From: Haliclystus octoradiatus
Taxonomy: Eukaryota; Cnidaria; Staurozoa; Stauromedusae; Haliclystidae
Assembly (NCBI GenBank): GCA_916610825.1
Contig: OU744446.1
Coordinates: 1,049,501 to 1,113,500, forward strand
Direction of reading: 5' to 3'
DNA: 64,000 nucleotides
In this document: positions 36,035 to 47,817 of the stretch, piece by piece
How positions within the stretch are numbered: position 1 is the first letter of the stretch
Layout of the letters: every line of letters begins with the position of its first letter
Translations under genes and position numbers: made by a program
The notes under the pieces: model-generated
Told to the model about the DNA's origin: nothing
What the model saw: the letters and a program-made list of their open reading frames with translations, nothing else
Database searches by the model: none

Positions 36035-37001
36035 ACTCAGTTTATTCGGAAACTTGACATATCATATCACAGAGACTTCCGTTTACATTTGTTTTGTTAT
36101 CTAGTGCATTTGCAAGTACATTTGTGTAGATTTAAACTGCATATCAACTTTGCATTATCATTCTTATATTTAACAGCAAAATACTATCGGCGCTACCAGT
36201 ATGTATTTTACTCAACAATGTCATATTTTAAATTTGAAATGTCGTCATTGAAATATTTGGTGTGACATGGTTCGTTTCTCTTTCTTGAGGGGCAAAAATT
36301 AATAACTGGCGCTATTCGCTTATAATTTGTAAGTGTAGTAGGCCGTATATATCGCCTTTTGGGACACAGTGGATTTAGATAGAACTCTTTTCTAGTTGGC
36401 GTTTTCCAGTGCCATATTAGGCTAATTAATTACCAGTGAGTGGCCTTAGGCAATGGATTAAAAAGGGAGCCAAAACATTTCCTGGAAAATTTGGGAAAAT
36501 GACATTATTTCACTGTTTGGTGATTCCCCAATCACATGCCAATAACAATCACTCTCCTTGAAATACAAATTATGATCTACGAGTTGAGAAAATGATAGCT
36601 TTCTACCGCCACCCACTACTAACTCAGTAGGCTACTTCGGTTTTAGCCCACTCCATCATAAAATAATCCCTCATTCTAGCTGCGGTTTGACCAGATCAAT
36701 TTCATAAGAAGGTCAGGTTATGACTATAAAATATTTACCAGGGAGTTGCATCCAAATTTTTCAGCTTCTTTTCGACTATAAATCTGAAACTGATAGCTCG
36801 TAAAAGTGAAACGGAAACTTTAGCTGGTTTGTCCTTGCTGGTTTGCTTGTATTGTAAATTTGTAACCTCCCTCGTAAGACAGTGCAGTCTCGCTTTTTCA
36901 ACAACCTAGTCTCAAAATGGCGAAAAGATACAAACTTTTGTGGATGTTAAATTGTTAATTATGTTACACATTATAATGATGTGGTAGCTATCGCATTATA
37001 A
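36035..37001. other. Intergenic, CCPG1-like to TPGS2
   Basis: 967 bp between the CCPG1-like stop and the TPGS2 start, on the same strand. It should include the CCPG1-like 3' UTR and the TPGS2 promoter. No repeat or motif I can defend. Confidence 0.35.
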
Positions 37002-40000
37002 ATGAATTGCCCTGATTCTAAAAATGCAAAAGCAATCGTAGATCATCTAACAGCCGGTGCAGTAGCAATTATAGGTAAGATTTGGAGAAGGAGAGGAAAT
37101 GACGCACGAGCGATAGTGATGAGTCTTAGGTCAAGGCCAAGATTGAATTTCTGAGGGAGTAAAGTGAGAACCTATAGCATAGCCTAGACTTAGATTATAC
37201 ATACTACGACGACAAAGATATGACTGAACTGAATCAGATAATGGTCATGCATGAGGGTTTTGAGGGCAGTTATGTTATCAACGTCTTCAATGACATGATA
37301 CATTCGTCATCATCATCATCATACTGTACTGTACTAATACACTACTACTACATACTGTACTGTACTAATACACTACTAATTATATTACATAAATCAATAG
37401 CAGCCTATTATAGTCTACATTTTATTATCGATTTTAGCACTAACATTCCAATTGAATACAATTTCTACTTAGCATATATATATGTAGCAATAATTAAATG
37501 TTGCCACAGAAAATGCACTCTTTTCAATATGGAATCCCACATTTTTTTTATTCCCAAACCAATATGATTACAAAATCAAAAAATCTTAACATTACATTTT
37601 GGAATGTCAACGGATTAGGATCCAAGTTTGAGAACCCTGATTTTTTAAATATTTTTCAAAATGAAATAATTTTCCTTTGTGAAACATGGTTGAATAATAA
37701 CAAAACATATGATATTCCACTTAAAAACCAATATACTGCTAATTTCAAAAATAGATCTAAAAAATCCAAAAATAATCTTCGAAATTCAGGAGGAATAATA
37801 ACTTTAATTAAACATGATATCAAGTGCGGTATCACTGAAATACAATCAGAGTCAGATGACATTGTCTGGCTTAAACTTAATAAAACATTCTTTGCATTTG
37901 AAAAGGATTTATATATAGGTTTTTTGTACATCAGCCCCCACGTTTCATCTGTGGACGCTATTCATAAGTCCCATGTTTTTGATATTCTCCAACGTGAACT
38001 TATAAACATCCCATGCGATTGTGACGTGGTTCTTGGGGGTGACTTTAATGCGCGAATAGGCAACGCCCAAGATTTTATCGAAAATGACGAAGATATTTTT
38101 TTCGATTTACCATCATCATACGAGCTAGATTTTGATATTGTTTCTAGAAAATCACGAGACGACACTCGGAATGAATATTGCAGACATTTGATTGATATAT
38201 GTACAAGTAACCAGCTGAGAATTCTAAATGGTAGACTGAAAGGAGATGAAAATGGAGAAATGACCTTTTGTAACGCTAAAGGATCGAGCGTGGTAGATTT
38301 TGTACTGGCATCTGAAAAATTATATCTGAATGACCAGCATATCCTCAAATCACTTTCTGTTGACCAAGAAGGTTTAATCTATTCTGATCATTGTGCACTG
38401 CATCTCAGTTTAACTTTTGACAGTATCATACCAAAGAATACAGTTAATCCTGATATCTTTACTAATACCAGGCCGTCTCGCTATATTTGGTCGCATGATA
38501 GAGTATCAGAGTATAGTGCAAAATTTGACCAACTAAAAGTTAGACAGACCCTTCAAGAACTTGAATCGAATATTATCGAAAACGAAGACGACCTCAATAA
38601 CTTCATAACTACTATAACTGATACATTAACTTTCTCGTGTGATGGCATTTTCAGGCTAAAATCATTCAGCAAACAGATTTCCAAAAGGCAACCCAAAGCA
38701 AATTGGTATACAAAAACATGTTCAGGAATAAAATCCCAGCTAAACAACATTATTCGGTTATTAAAAGTCAATCCAAGCAACCCTTACCTACGCGGACGTC
38801 TCTTCAAAATGCGTAAAGCTTACAAAACCGAGATAAAAAAATCGAAGCAAACTTACAAGGCAACAGTTTTAAATGAAATTAATAATGCTATGTATACCAA
38901 CAGAAGTAGATTTTGGGAACTTATAAATAATAATCTGAAAACACAATCGTCAAACGAAAAAATGCCAAACCCTGAAGATTTACTTCTGCATTTTAAAAAA
39001 TTACACGAAGATACTCTAACCGTCGATGATTCAACTAGCGAAGCATCAATGCCATTACGAGTACCATCATCACCAAGCCTTCTCGATTTTCACGACAGTT
39101 CAAATTTAAATCTACCCATAACGGAAGATGAAATTCTGACGTCTTTAAAACTTTTGAAAATTCGAAAATCTCCAGGAACTGATGGTGTCCTATCAGAGAT
39201 GATTCATTGTACGATTGATAAATTTCTAAAAATATACAAAAAACTTTTCAACAACATTTTACAATGCGGTATTTTCCCTCTGGCTTGGAAAGAATCTATG
39301 ATCTTACCAATTCACAAATCTGGTGACTTACTCGACCCTTCTAATTATAGAGGAATAAGCTTAACAAGTATCCTTGGTAAACTTTTCTGTATCGTTCTTA
39401 ACGAAAGACTAAACAATTTTTTGGAAACAAACAAATTAATTCACCCAACCCAAGGAGGTTTCCAAAAAAATCGCCGAACAACCGACCATTTATTCTGCTT
39501 AAAAACAATCGTTGCAAAATATACAAAAAACCATCAAAAGCTATATGCCTGCTTCATTGACCTAAAAAAAGCGTTTGATTCTGTTTGCCAAAAGAGGCTC
39601 CTACAAAAACTAGAGCAACTCAATATCACTGGCAAGTTTTATGACATGATCAAAAGTTTGTACTCTGACAATTCTGCATTCATTATCCATAACAAAAGGC
39701 TAACCAAAGCAATCACACCAAACATTGGAGTAAGGCAAGGTTGCATACTTAGCCCAAATCTCTTTAATATCTTTGTAAATGACCTTGCCAAAACCATCAC
39801 ATGTAATTCCTCTGATCCTATTATCTTGCTAGATCAACCATTAAACTGTCTGATGTTTGCAGACGACATTGTTCTTTTTTCTTCCACCCCACAAGGGCTT
39901 CAAAACTGTATTAATATAACTTCCCAATATTGTTCCAAATGGAAACTAAATGTCAACCACGACAAGTCAAAATGTATCGTGTTTTCCAAATTACAACCAT

Positions 40001-43000
40001 CGGGACCTTCGCACAATTTTTATATAGACGGGAAACAACTTACTTACACTGATAGTTATAAATATCTTGGATTCACATTCCATAGATCATGCAAGCAGAT
40101 TTTTGGTATAAAAGAGTTATGTAAAAAAGGTGAAAAGGCCTGGAACATGAGCAGGCGCTCGTTGAAGGGATCCCCCACGAACTACGTTGCTATCCATCAT
40201 ACGCTATATAATACCGTTGTTAAACCAATTCTCCTCTATGCTTCCGACATTTGGGGAGACACTATAACTAGTGAAGAGAACAACATACTGGAAGCACTGC
40301 AAAGAAAAATCATGCGCCAAATGCTGAGCGTAAAGGGAAATACGAACACCCTAGCAGTAAGAGGAGATCTAGGCATTGCACCACTGCAGATAGACATTAA
40401 AGTCACTGTATTGAAGTACTTGCTACGACTGATCAACTCGGATCGAAGCACGATTATATATAAATCCTTTTCTGAGCAAATGCTCGATAACTCGCCAACA
40501 TCTTGGCTAGGAAAAGCTAAATCCTTTCTGTCAGAAGTCAACATAGACCTTTCATTATTACTATCCAAAGATACTGCTAGTAAATGGAGTAAAAAAAAAT
40601 TAATCAATACAATCAAAGAAGAGCTAATTGATAAATATTCTGAAAAATTTAAAAACTTAATCACTAACAGCCTAAACAGATCCAATCAATTAAATTTTTA
40701 TGCAAATATTTATGAAAATTTTGAATTTCAAAGTTACCTACTAATACCAAATGCCTCCGCTAGGCGTGCAATAACTAAACTACGAACTAGTGCACATAAA
40801 CTCGGGGTTCAGACTGGTAGATACTTTGACATTCCATACCCAGAACAAACATGTAAATTTTGTGATGAAAACTATATTGACGATGAAGTGCACCTTCTGT
40901 TTCAATGCATTGATAATACCGATCTACGCGATCAATTTTTCAAAATAGCTGAAGAAGTATATACAAACTTCAGACAGATTGACACCAAAGAACAGTTAAA
41001 GGTTTTGTTTACCAAAGCATCATCCCAAATCACAAGAAGACTTGGGATATTTATCTCGAAGTCATTAAAAAAGCGACTTTCTGAAAGTCAAGTTGATGAT
41101 ATTATCTAGCCTGTAGTCATGTAAATAATTTAATTGAATATGTATAAATAAGACTACATCTTACAAACCTGTCACACATCCTGTATTTATTTTGGATATA
41201 TTGACAATAAATGAAACAAACAAACAAACATCATTTATTTCAGCACTCGATAAGATTGGAGCTTTTTTCACGGGACTGTACAAATGTTCAGTCAATCTAT
41301 AGGGTCGACTCATGAAAAACTGAAAATTGAGAATTTTATCTTAACTTGTTGCAGTAATTGCCTTGATTATGATAGATAGATAGATAGATAATAGTTTATT
41401 TCAAAGGTATTTAAACAACTTGATACATTGATTGATTGCGCTATCTGCATTTAAGAACATTACAATTCATGGGATTAACTATTTAATGAGCAGTTGTTTC
41501 TTGATGCCTGTCTGTTTCTTTTCGGTATTTAATTATGCGGGTATCAGCGGCTTTCCTGGGGGCTGACCCCCAGGGTTCGCAAAACAACCTGTGCAAAAGT
41601 CATTTAACCCCCTGGGGTATGGGGCCAATAATTTTCAATAATCCCCCTCCCCCCAGGGACAAAAAAGTATCGAAAATGATGAATTGTTTAAAGTGTATAT
41701 CCCGGATATTGGGAGATTGCTTCTTTAGATAGAAAAAATTGTCGGCATAGTTGATGTGTATTAAACATAGTCACACACCTTCAATAACCAGCAGCGATAA
41801 CCTGCTTAGACGAAGTCGCAAAGAAGTGCTAATCGCGTGAGCACTTGAGTGAGAAAAATCCAAAACTAAAAACTTTTGACTTTAGTAGGCTTATATCTCT
41901 TCACCTGGATCTTGAATATTGATCAAATATAGCTCTAAATCTTCAGCTGAACGTTGAAAATTTTATTCCGAAAGCAGATTGTCATTTGGTTAAGCGGTTT
42001 TTTATTTAGAGACAAATAAGTAAAATGTTTAGTGTTTTTTCCGGTGTAAACTCTCTTGTGGAAAATAAGTGGGTTTCTGTTCGAGGAAAAAGAGTGAGAC
42101 ACAAAAACGTAACTTTGATTGCATTTTTGAGGGGGAAAGGCTTGCGCAAAGTAAAAATACAAGAAGAACATAATAGAATATTTTTCTCTATCTAAAGAAG
42201 CAATCTCCCAATTTCCGGGATATACACTTTAAATTTTCTTACAATAGATTCAACCCAGAGAATTACACAGTTGCACAAAACTGTTGTTAGGGGAGACCGG
42301 GGAGACTTGGACCACTTTTCACCTTTTTAATTATTAAAATCATTGTGGTTGTGCAAATGTAACAAATTTTATGTCATTAATTAGCCAACATGCTCAATTC
42401 AAAAGGGTAAGAATATCAATTACATAAATGTTGCAGTTTTTCAAATATTTAGTGCGAAAGATCGACCATTTTAGAGGGGAGACTTGGGACACCGTGGGGT
42501 GACATGGATCAGGCATATTTTCTCAAAATTTCTTTAAATAACTAACAAATTTACTTTCCAGTACCAGACACTACACCTGTTGCTTTGACTTAGGGAGTTT
42601 ATTTGATCAAAATTAAGCCAGCAACAAGTAATTTTAGCATTAATAGATAACATTAATTTTTGACACACCTGTCATTAATCTAATTGTAATTGATTTAGCA
42701 ACTTTATCTCAACAAAGTAAAAAAGTCAAATACAACGCATATAAATAAAAACAAACTCATATCTCAACCAAATGCGATAAGTTTCCCATTCGTGGTTGAT
42801 GCTAAAACGCGCTGTTCCATGTCTCCCTGTTTGACTTTCCAGCAAAAAATGAGGTGGCACTCCTCATCAACAGGAATGTATTCAAACATTTTATATCAAA
42901 AGATTCATCAAAGTAAAACCGTTGCAATGGCACCATTCAATATGGCAATTAAACACTCATTCCAAAATTAATTGAATCAAAAGAGGAATCGCAAAACGCA

Positions 43001-46000
43001 TGTCGATCATCGTAAGCTTTACACTAAGATTTCTTGATAATTAGTTATGGTTGGTTATTGAAATTTAGGGAAACAACATGAAATGAAGTGATATACAGCA
43101 TATTAGAAGATAATTTACATGGGTAATCAGGAACGCTTTTGTCCCATGTCTCCCTAGGTCCAAGTCTCCCCGGTCTCCCCTACAACTTTATTAAACTATC
43201 AAAATTCCATGCGTTGGAGATAGGCATATTCGAGCATTAAAGATTAGATGCAAAGCCAGAAAGGGCGATTGAATCGTTTTGAATAAAGTTTTGCTCAACA
43301 AACAACAGCTTGAGAAATAGGATTGAAGAAACGAGATGAATTTACTACATAATTGCAGATACTTTTGAAAAAGCGGCTGAACAGCATTACAAATCCCGTG
43401 GGTTATCCCCCGGGATGTTTCTCTGCTTTTGCAAAACGGAAAAATCCCCCTCCCTCAGGGGCTCATGTTCTCTAGCAAATCTCAACCAATCCCCCTGGGT
43501 CCACAGGGGTTCCCCGGGGGTCACCCCCCGGGAAAGCTGCTGACCCCTATTACTTTGCCGAGCTTTTGTCGATAATCGGATACAAGTGTTTTCTCGACTG
43601 TGATTTAATGATGATATGCTGGGGGAACGGCTTCCTCCCCCTACTCTTTTTGGCAGGGAGAAGGACGTTCCTCTACACTCTTTATTATACTCGGATATTG
43701 TGTTAAGCCAATATCATTATTTAGAATATTTTCAAATAAAGTAATAACTCTTAAATGCACGAGAATCAGGCTCAGTCGAAAGACAGGAAATTCCTTTGAA
43801 AATTGCCAAAACGATACCAAAACCAATGCTTTTGATGAATTTCCTTTCTTTTAAAAATGATAGAAAACGAGTAAATTAGCTTTTCTGTGGAATTTTTTCA
43901 AGCCTGCTCTTTTTATGGTCAGCATTAGCTCACTCACAGTCAACACCGATCCCATCGGGGCCAGTCTAGGGTTAATACCCATAGCAGTCATTGCTAGAAT
44001 TGCAAATTGTTCAGAAAAGAGAATTGAATTAATTCAAAATAAATAATTATTTGAAGAGGATTCGAACAACCACATTCGTTTTGTATATAGTCTCTGCAGT
44101 AGCCCTGCACGGCGGTGTATGAAGGATAAAGTTGGGAAATCATCACTGCTGCTGCGAATTACAAATTTCTATCATTCCCAGGGTCATGAATCGAGAATGC
44201 TGAAACAAATGATGTGTTTATGTGTTTTATACAGAAAATTTAGATAACACCATAGAAGACAACTGTGCAAACCAATTGGCTGTCAATCATGATAGCATTG
44301 CATCATGGGAAGAGGTAATAATGCTGGTATAATCTGTTAGTTCAATCACAGATGCAAAACGGCACACTTTTCAACAACTTCTTCATTTCGTTTTCATTTC
44401 ATAACTTTACGTGATCTCATATATGACGGCATTGGTGTAGTGGTTATGGCTTGCTCGTATCATATGGTCGTATGGGCTTGAGTTCCGAATCCCTGGCAGT
44501 GAGCACTATTTGTTGATGCCAGGAAAGCAAATGCGATAAGAAGCACACATGTTAGCATCCCACTGAAAAAATCATGAAAAAATTCATGAGTAACTAGCAC
44601 TGAGAGTCCCGAGAGTCTAGGACAAATTCAGAAGAAAATGGAGGAAATAGTTGTATTCTAGTAAGATAAATAATTTGCTTTCTTTTCTTTGGAAGATACT
44701 TAAAAAGGTTTTACCAAATTTTTTGACCATAATCCCAACATTTAAAAGCTGGGAAACGTTTACATCAAAACATTTCAGAAGCAAATATTACTAAGGAAAA
44801 ATTATTTTATTGGTCCCTGTGAGCAATTGACAAACAAGCCATGAATAATTCATGAAAGAGTGTGCAATTTCATGTTCCTGAATTCTTACCAGTTAATCAT
44901 TCTCACTATGAGATGTAGCCTACATAAAATGTTTGTGAATTGCTGATCACAAATTATACATTATGTTCACTATCTATTTACAAATTATTTGTGAAATGTA
45001 ACTAATAAAGTTCATGAACTATTCAAAACATTTGAAAATGTGTGGTACCTATCAAAGATTGAATATTGACTCCTTCTTAGACTGTGTAATCCGCTTTCAA
45101 GAGTTCTAAACCTGTTTGAAGATTAGCGGGAATTTAATCCAACTACATTTTACTTGGGTTGCTTATACTTTTTGTTGAAGAGGAAAGTAATCTTGGTCAA
45201 AGAAGCTTATGTGGTTAGATTCGGGCTACTTTGTTAGTTTACACCAAACCAACATAGGCCTAGAATTATATAGGCCATATCAGTCTTTCTATAGCGTGCT
45301 TGTATAAATATTCAATCTTAAATATTTTTGGCTACGTACTCAAATGTCAGGGCCATAATTATGTTTTATCGCTAGTCGAAAAACTAAGTTTGTTGAAGAG
45401 TCGTAGTCACTCATGCAAAAGCAATTTATGCAAAAACAAACAAACAGTTCATGCTCATGAACAATTAATGATTAGACATTAAATTACCCACATGTTCATG
45501 AACAATGCATGAACCGCTAACTGTTCATCAAAAGTTGGGCAATTTAATGTTCATAAACGCTTTCATAGCTATGACGATAAATTGCATACCTGTACACACA
45601 TAATGATCCAACGTTGATGAAAAATTGTAGAGCTTTATATTTGTATTTGGTAAAATGGTATAGACAAATGAAATGAAATCTTTTTTTTCTTTAGCGCTAC
45701 ATGACTTGCCTTCCTGATGATCTAAAAAATTTCTATCTCACAAGTGATGGCGTACTCTATCAATGGAAACTCAAAATTAAAGGTAATAAATAAATAAGTA
45801 ATCAGTAATAAATACATTAGTCAATACTCTACATAAAGGTCTCTACCAAATGAAATGGAATTGTATTATATTAATATTATATTAATTATATGACATTATA
45901 TTGTATTACATTATATTAACTGTATTGTATTCTATCTTTTTGACAATCAGTTGCAAAATAAATGTTAAATCTAATAAAGTATAATAATAATAATAATAAT

Positions 46001-46899
46001 GTTGGCGTTGTTCTACACCAGTTCTAGGTAGGCTACACTGCTTAATGAAAATAATCAGGGCAGTTATAGAATGAGAGTCACCCATACTGATATTATTATT
46101 ATTATTAAGAGTCAAAAATGAAACATTCTAGATTACAATACCTCAAGTTTCAACTGGTTGAAATAAATCGCTCAATGATCATCTTATTATGGGGAATTTG
46201 AAGTAGCGTAATTCTAGCTTGTTTCATCTTGAACTCTCATACTACTTGACTGTTTTTAAATAAAAATAAATCTAGTAAAATTGTTTTTAGAATAGCATAT
46301 AATAAGTTTATGTCGACCATATTTCAACCACATGGTAAAATATCTGACCAAAGACATTTATTCATTAATACATAATATACAATGGATGACGTCATTTGCA
46401 TAAGCAAAATGTGCCTGTCGATTGTTAGAGACTATTATAACATATAAATGATATGAATTTAAACTATCTAACATGAAACTATTTAAAAAAATAATACAAT
46501 TAAAAACACAGTCTTTGTAAGTACCAAAAAAAATTAGTTTAAAAGAAGAATTAAAATTAATTAGTGAAATATGCATGCAGTCAAAGCTGTCATATATAAC
46601 TTTCACCTCTTTACAGCGTCCATCTGTCTAGCTGGCTGTTATGTAAAGGTTTTACTGTACTAAGCACTTTTTTCAGAATTATTTTTAAAAAAAATGGAAC
46701 ATAAAAATAGGATAGATTGAATAATATTGAATTAAGCCATTAAATGATTTGAAATCTTTGAAACTAGATGATGTTGTACCAGTGGGATGTCTTGAAATTA
46801 ATCCACTTTCAAGATTAAACCAAATCGGCATGATGTCCAGCTTTAATTACGTTGATGGACCTTCTTTACTTGATGTCGCTGAGAGTAGAGGAACAAGAG
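37002..46899 (+). CDS. TPGS2: TPGS2, tubulin polyglutamylase complex subunit 2, first four exons (3' part outside window)
   Basis: Exons 37002-37074, 44235-44314, 45695-45782 and 46768-46899 are in phase and give 124 residues plus one base. Comparison with human TPGS2 from memory: LTAGAVAIIE...SIASWEE spans the same 36 positions as human LTLGITRILE...MISSWEQ. Then CLPDDLKNFYLTSDGVLYQWK resembles VMPEDVKNFYLMTNGFHMTW, and VPVGCLEINPLSRLNQ resembles IPLGSMAINSISKLTQ. The motif belongs to the SMI1/KNR4-like fold. TPGS2 is a subunit of the TTLL1 polyglutamylase complex acting on axonemal and neuronal tubulin. The fifth and later exons are not found before 47.8 kb, and satellite DNA fills the rest, so intron 4 exceeds 17 kb. 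Intron 1 (7.2 kb) is swollen by a LINE and nested transposons. Confidence 0.88.
37200..41232 (+). mobile_element. Full-length-looking non-LTR retrotransposon (LINE) in TPGS2 intron 1
   Basis: The one large ORF is uninterrupted, and the 3' end carries AATAAA-like sequence and a short (AAAC)n tail at 41214-41230. A duplicated block of about 32 bp (ACTGTACTGTACTAATACAC twice) at 37321-37377 may be its 5' UTR. Left boundary and target duplication not found. Same orientation as the host gene. Confidence 0.8.
37498..41109 (+). CDS. LINE ORF2: endonuclease-reverse transcriptase
   Basis: 1,203 residues from the first ATG; an alternative start at 37567 fits better with the usual endonuclease beginning. 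The AP-endonuclease domain shows ITFWNVNGLGSKF, the catalytic Glu in FLCETWL, LGGDFNARIG and SDHCALHL. The reverse transcriptase shows PSNYRGISLTS, CFIDLKKAFDSV, GVRQGCILSPNLFNIFVND and the catalytic FADD box in LMFADDIVLFS. The C-terminus has a C-x2-C-x9-H-x4-C finger (CKFC...H...C). No ORF1 is evident upstream. No internal stops or frameshifts, so it is a young copy. It belongs to the APE-type LINEs (CR1/L2/I/Jockey side); the exact clade is not resolved by eye. Confidence 0.93.
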   Translation: MLPQKMHSFQYGIPHFFYSQTNMITKSKNLNITFWNVNGLGSKFENPDFLNIFQNEIIFLCETWLNNNKTYDIPLKNQYTANFKNRSKKSKNNLRNSGGIITLIKHDIKCGITEIQSESDDIVWLKLNKTFFAFEKDLYIGFLYISPHVSSVDAIHKSHVFDILQRELINIPCDCDVVLGGDFNARIGNAQDFIENDEDIFFDLPSSYELDFDIVSRKSRDDTRNEYCRHLIDICTSNQLRILNGRLKGDENGEMTFCNAKGSSVVDFVLASEKLYLNDQHILKSLSVDQEGLIYSDHCALHLSLTFDSIIPKNTVNPDIFTNTRPSRYIWSHDRVSEYSAKFDQLKVRQTLQELESNIIENEDDLNNFITTITDTLTFSCDGIFRLKSFSKQISKRQPKANWYTKTCSGIKSQLNNIIRLLKVNPSNPYLRGRLFKMRKAYKTEIKKSKQTYKATVLNEINNAMYTNRSRFWELINNNLKTQSSNEKMPNPEDLLLHFKKLHEDTLTVDDSTSEASMPLRVPSSPSLLDFHDSSNLNLPITEDEILTSLKLLKIRKSPGTDGVLSEMIHCTIDKFLKIYKKLFNNILQCGIFPLAWKESMILPIHKSGDLLDPSNYRGISLTSILGKLFCIVLNERLNNFLETNKLIHPTQGGFQKNRRTTDHLFCLKTIVAKYTKNHQKLYACFIDLKKAFDSVCQKRLLQKLEQLNITGKFYDMIKSLYSDNSAFIIHNKRLTKAITPNIGVRQGCILSPNLFNIFVNDLAKTITCNSSDPIILLDQPLNCLMFADDIVLFSSTPQGLQNCINITSQYCSKWKLNVNHDKSKCIVFSKLQPSGPSHNFYIDGKQLTYTDSYKYLGFTFHRSCKQIFGIKELCKKGEKAWNMSRRSLKGSPTNYVAIHHTLYNTVVKPILLYASDIWGDTITSEENNILEALQRKIMRQMLSVKGNTNTLAVRGDLGIAPLQIDIKVTVLKYLLRLINSDRSTIIYKSFSEQMLDNSPTSWLGKAKSFLSEVNIDLSLLLSKDTASKWSKKKLINTIKEELIDKYSEKFKNLITNSLNRSNQLNFYANIYENFEFQSYLLIPNASARRAITKLRTSAHKLGVQTGRYFDIPYPEQTCKFCDENYIDDEVHLLFQCIDNTDLRDQFFKIAEEVYTNFRQIDTKEQLKVLFTKASSQITRRLGIFISKSLKKRLSESQVDDII
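41369..41392. repeat. GATA microsatellite
   Basis: Tandem GATA units 140 bp beyond the LINE tail. Confidence 0.8.
41692..42228. mobile_element. 537-bp TTAA-targeting MITE (same family as 15.4-16.0 kb)
   Basis: The ends AGTGTATATCCCGGATATTG and (reverse complement) AGTGTATATCCCGGAAATTG form inverted repeats of about 44 bp, with TTAA at 41688-41691 and 42229-42232. Interior non-coding. Confidence 0.82.
42291..43183. mobile_element. 0.89-kb MITE with GGGGAGACCGGGGAGACTTGG ends written in part
   Basis: The left end reads TAGGGGAGACCGGGGAGACT then TGGACC; the right end is its inverse (GGTCCAAGTCTCCCCGGTCT then CCCCTA). Sub-terminal GGGGAGACTTGGGAC is a further copy of the motif. Flanking TA on both sides fits a TA target. 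Interior AT-rich with no ORF. Confidence 0.75.
43551..44234. other. TPGS2 intron 1, right remainder
   Basis: No repeat or exon recognised until the acceptor CAG before 44235. Confidence 0.4.
44424..44530 (+). mobile_element. tRNA-derived SINE head
   Basis: GGCATTGGTGTAGTGGTTAT then GGC resembles the D-arm/A-box of a tRNA, and GAGTTCCGAATCCC about 50 bp later resembles a B-box. The cloverleaf does not close well, so it is a SINE head rather than a tRNA gene. TPGS2 intron 2. Confidence 0.5.
45425..45565. repeat. GTTCATGAAC-type palindrome cluster
   Basis: Several TGTTCATGAACA-like words, as in the 19.4-kb MITE but without clear ends. TPGS2 intron 2. Confidence 0.45.
45980..46107. repeat. Pair of trinucleotide runs in opposite sense
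   Basis: (ATA)n at about 45982-45999 and (ATT)n at about 46090-46106 face each other across 90 bp and could pair as a hairpin. TPGS2 intron 3. Confidence 0.6.
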
Positions 46900-47817
46900 G
46901 TAGGTTTTAACTGCATGAACACATTTGTATATATAGATGCATGTTAATTTGTCAACAATGATTACAGCTGGCAAATACAGGGAGTCTTTGTGGCTGACTG
47001 TTATGACAGCCATTTAAAGAAGAAAAACAAAAACTGATTTAGAATACATATAAGCATAAGACATAATTATAACAATACAGTAGGAACTGGCTATCCAAAT
47101 TACAATGAAACAATGCAATAGGTATTTCTATTTATTGCAAGTAATGGACATTTAAATCACATTTATCTTGCCACCAAGTTCAATCAAGAGTTCCACCAAG
47201 GAGTAAGATCGTTATTGCAGAATCGCCTTTGGACTGGCATAATTTGGATGATTGTTTCATATTTTAACTCGCATACAATATTTATTCAGATTGTATTTAT
47301 TGTATATCTAAATCGATAATATTGTTAATAATATAATAATATCTAAAGCTATTTCAAACTTTGAAGGTGGATCTTACACAATTCTGTGACTCTTCAATGA
47401 TTCAGGGTTGAATACCTCTAATCTTTCATGGTAGGACTCGTAATTGAACACTATCTACTCTTGAAGGGCTCGATTCTTCTTCTAAAGCTTCCAAAAATGG
47501 ACTCCATTTAATGCACGTATACTCTGATAAATATTATTTGTTATTTATTATTATACATTGTTAGAAACTAAAACTCAAACAAATACGGCGATTAACTCCA
47601 GCGTCGAATCAACTGTGCTGGCACGGCTGTCCGAGGCATGCAGCACGCCTGGCCGTGTCGAAATTCGACTTCTGAAATATATGTCGTGCTTATGATGAGA
47701 AATAAAATATTTTTCTTTTTAAAGCAGTACCTAATATCTAATAGAAATGTCGACGAGTAATCAATCAGCAGCAACGAATGATATCAAAGATATTGTATTT
47801 GCGAAATGTTCTATTTA
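46900..47817. other. Start of TPGS2 intron 4, no exon found
   Basis: No sequence resembling the next TPGS2 segment (human EKPHFDSRSVIFELD region). A GC-richer imperfect hairpin lies at about 47600-47672, with arms GTCGAAT and ATTCGAC. Confidence 0.5.

Larger units (their letters stand above)
41539..43550. mobile_element. 2-kb outer transposon hosting two nested elements
   Basis: The left end GTATCAGCGGCTTTCCTGGG, then a GGGGGCTGACCCCC palindrome, is matched in inverted form at the right end (GGTCAGCAGCTTTCCCGGGG, then GGGTGACCCCC). The core is C/G-homopolymer rich. Two complete elements (41692-42228 and 42291-43183) lie inside it, so they inserted later. No ORF. Confidence 0.6.

Noticed and set aside
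37656-40685. Minus-strand ORFs of 75-149 residues
   Set aside because: Shadows of the LINE ORF; hydrophobic composition is the usual antisense effect.
44424-44500. Possible tRNA gene (plus)
   Set aside because: D-arm and T-arm resemblance only; the cloverleaf does not close.
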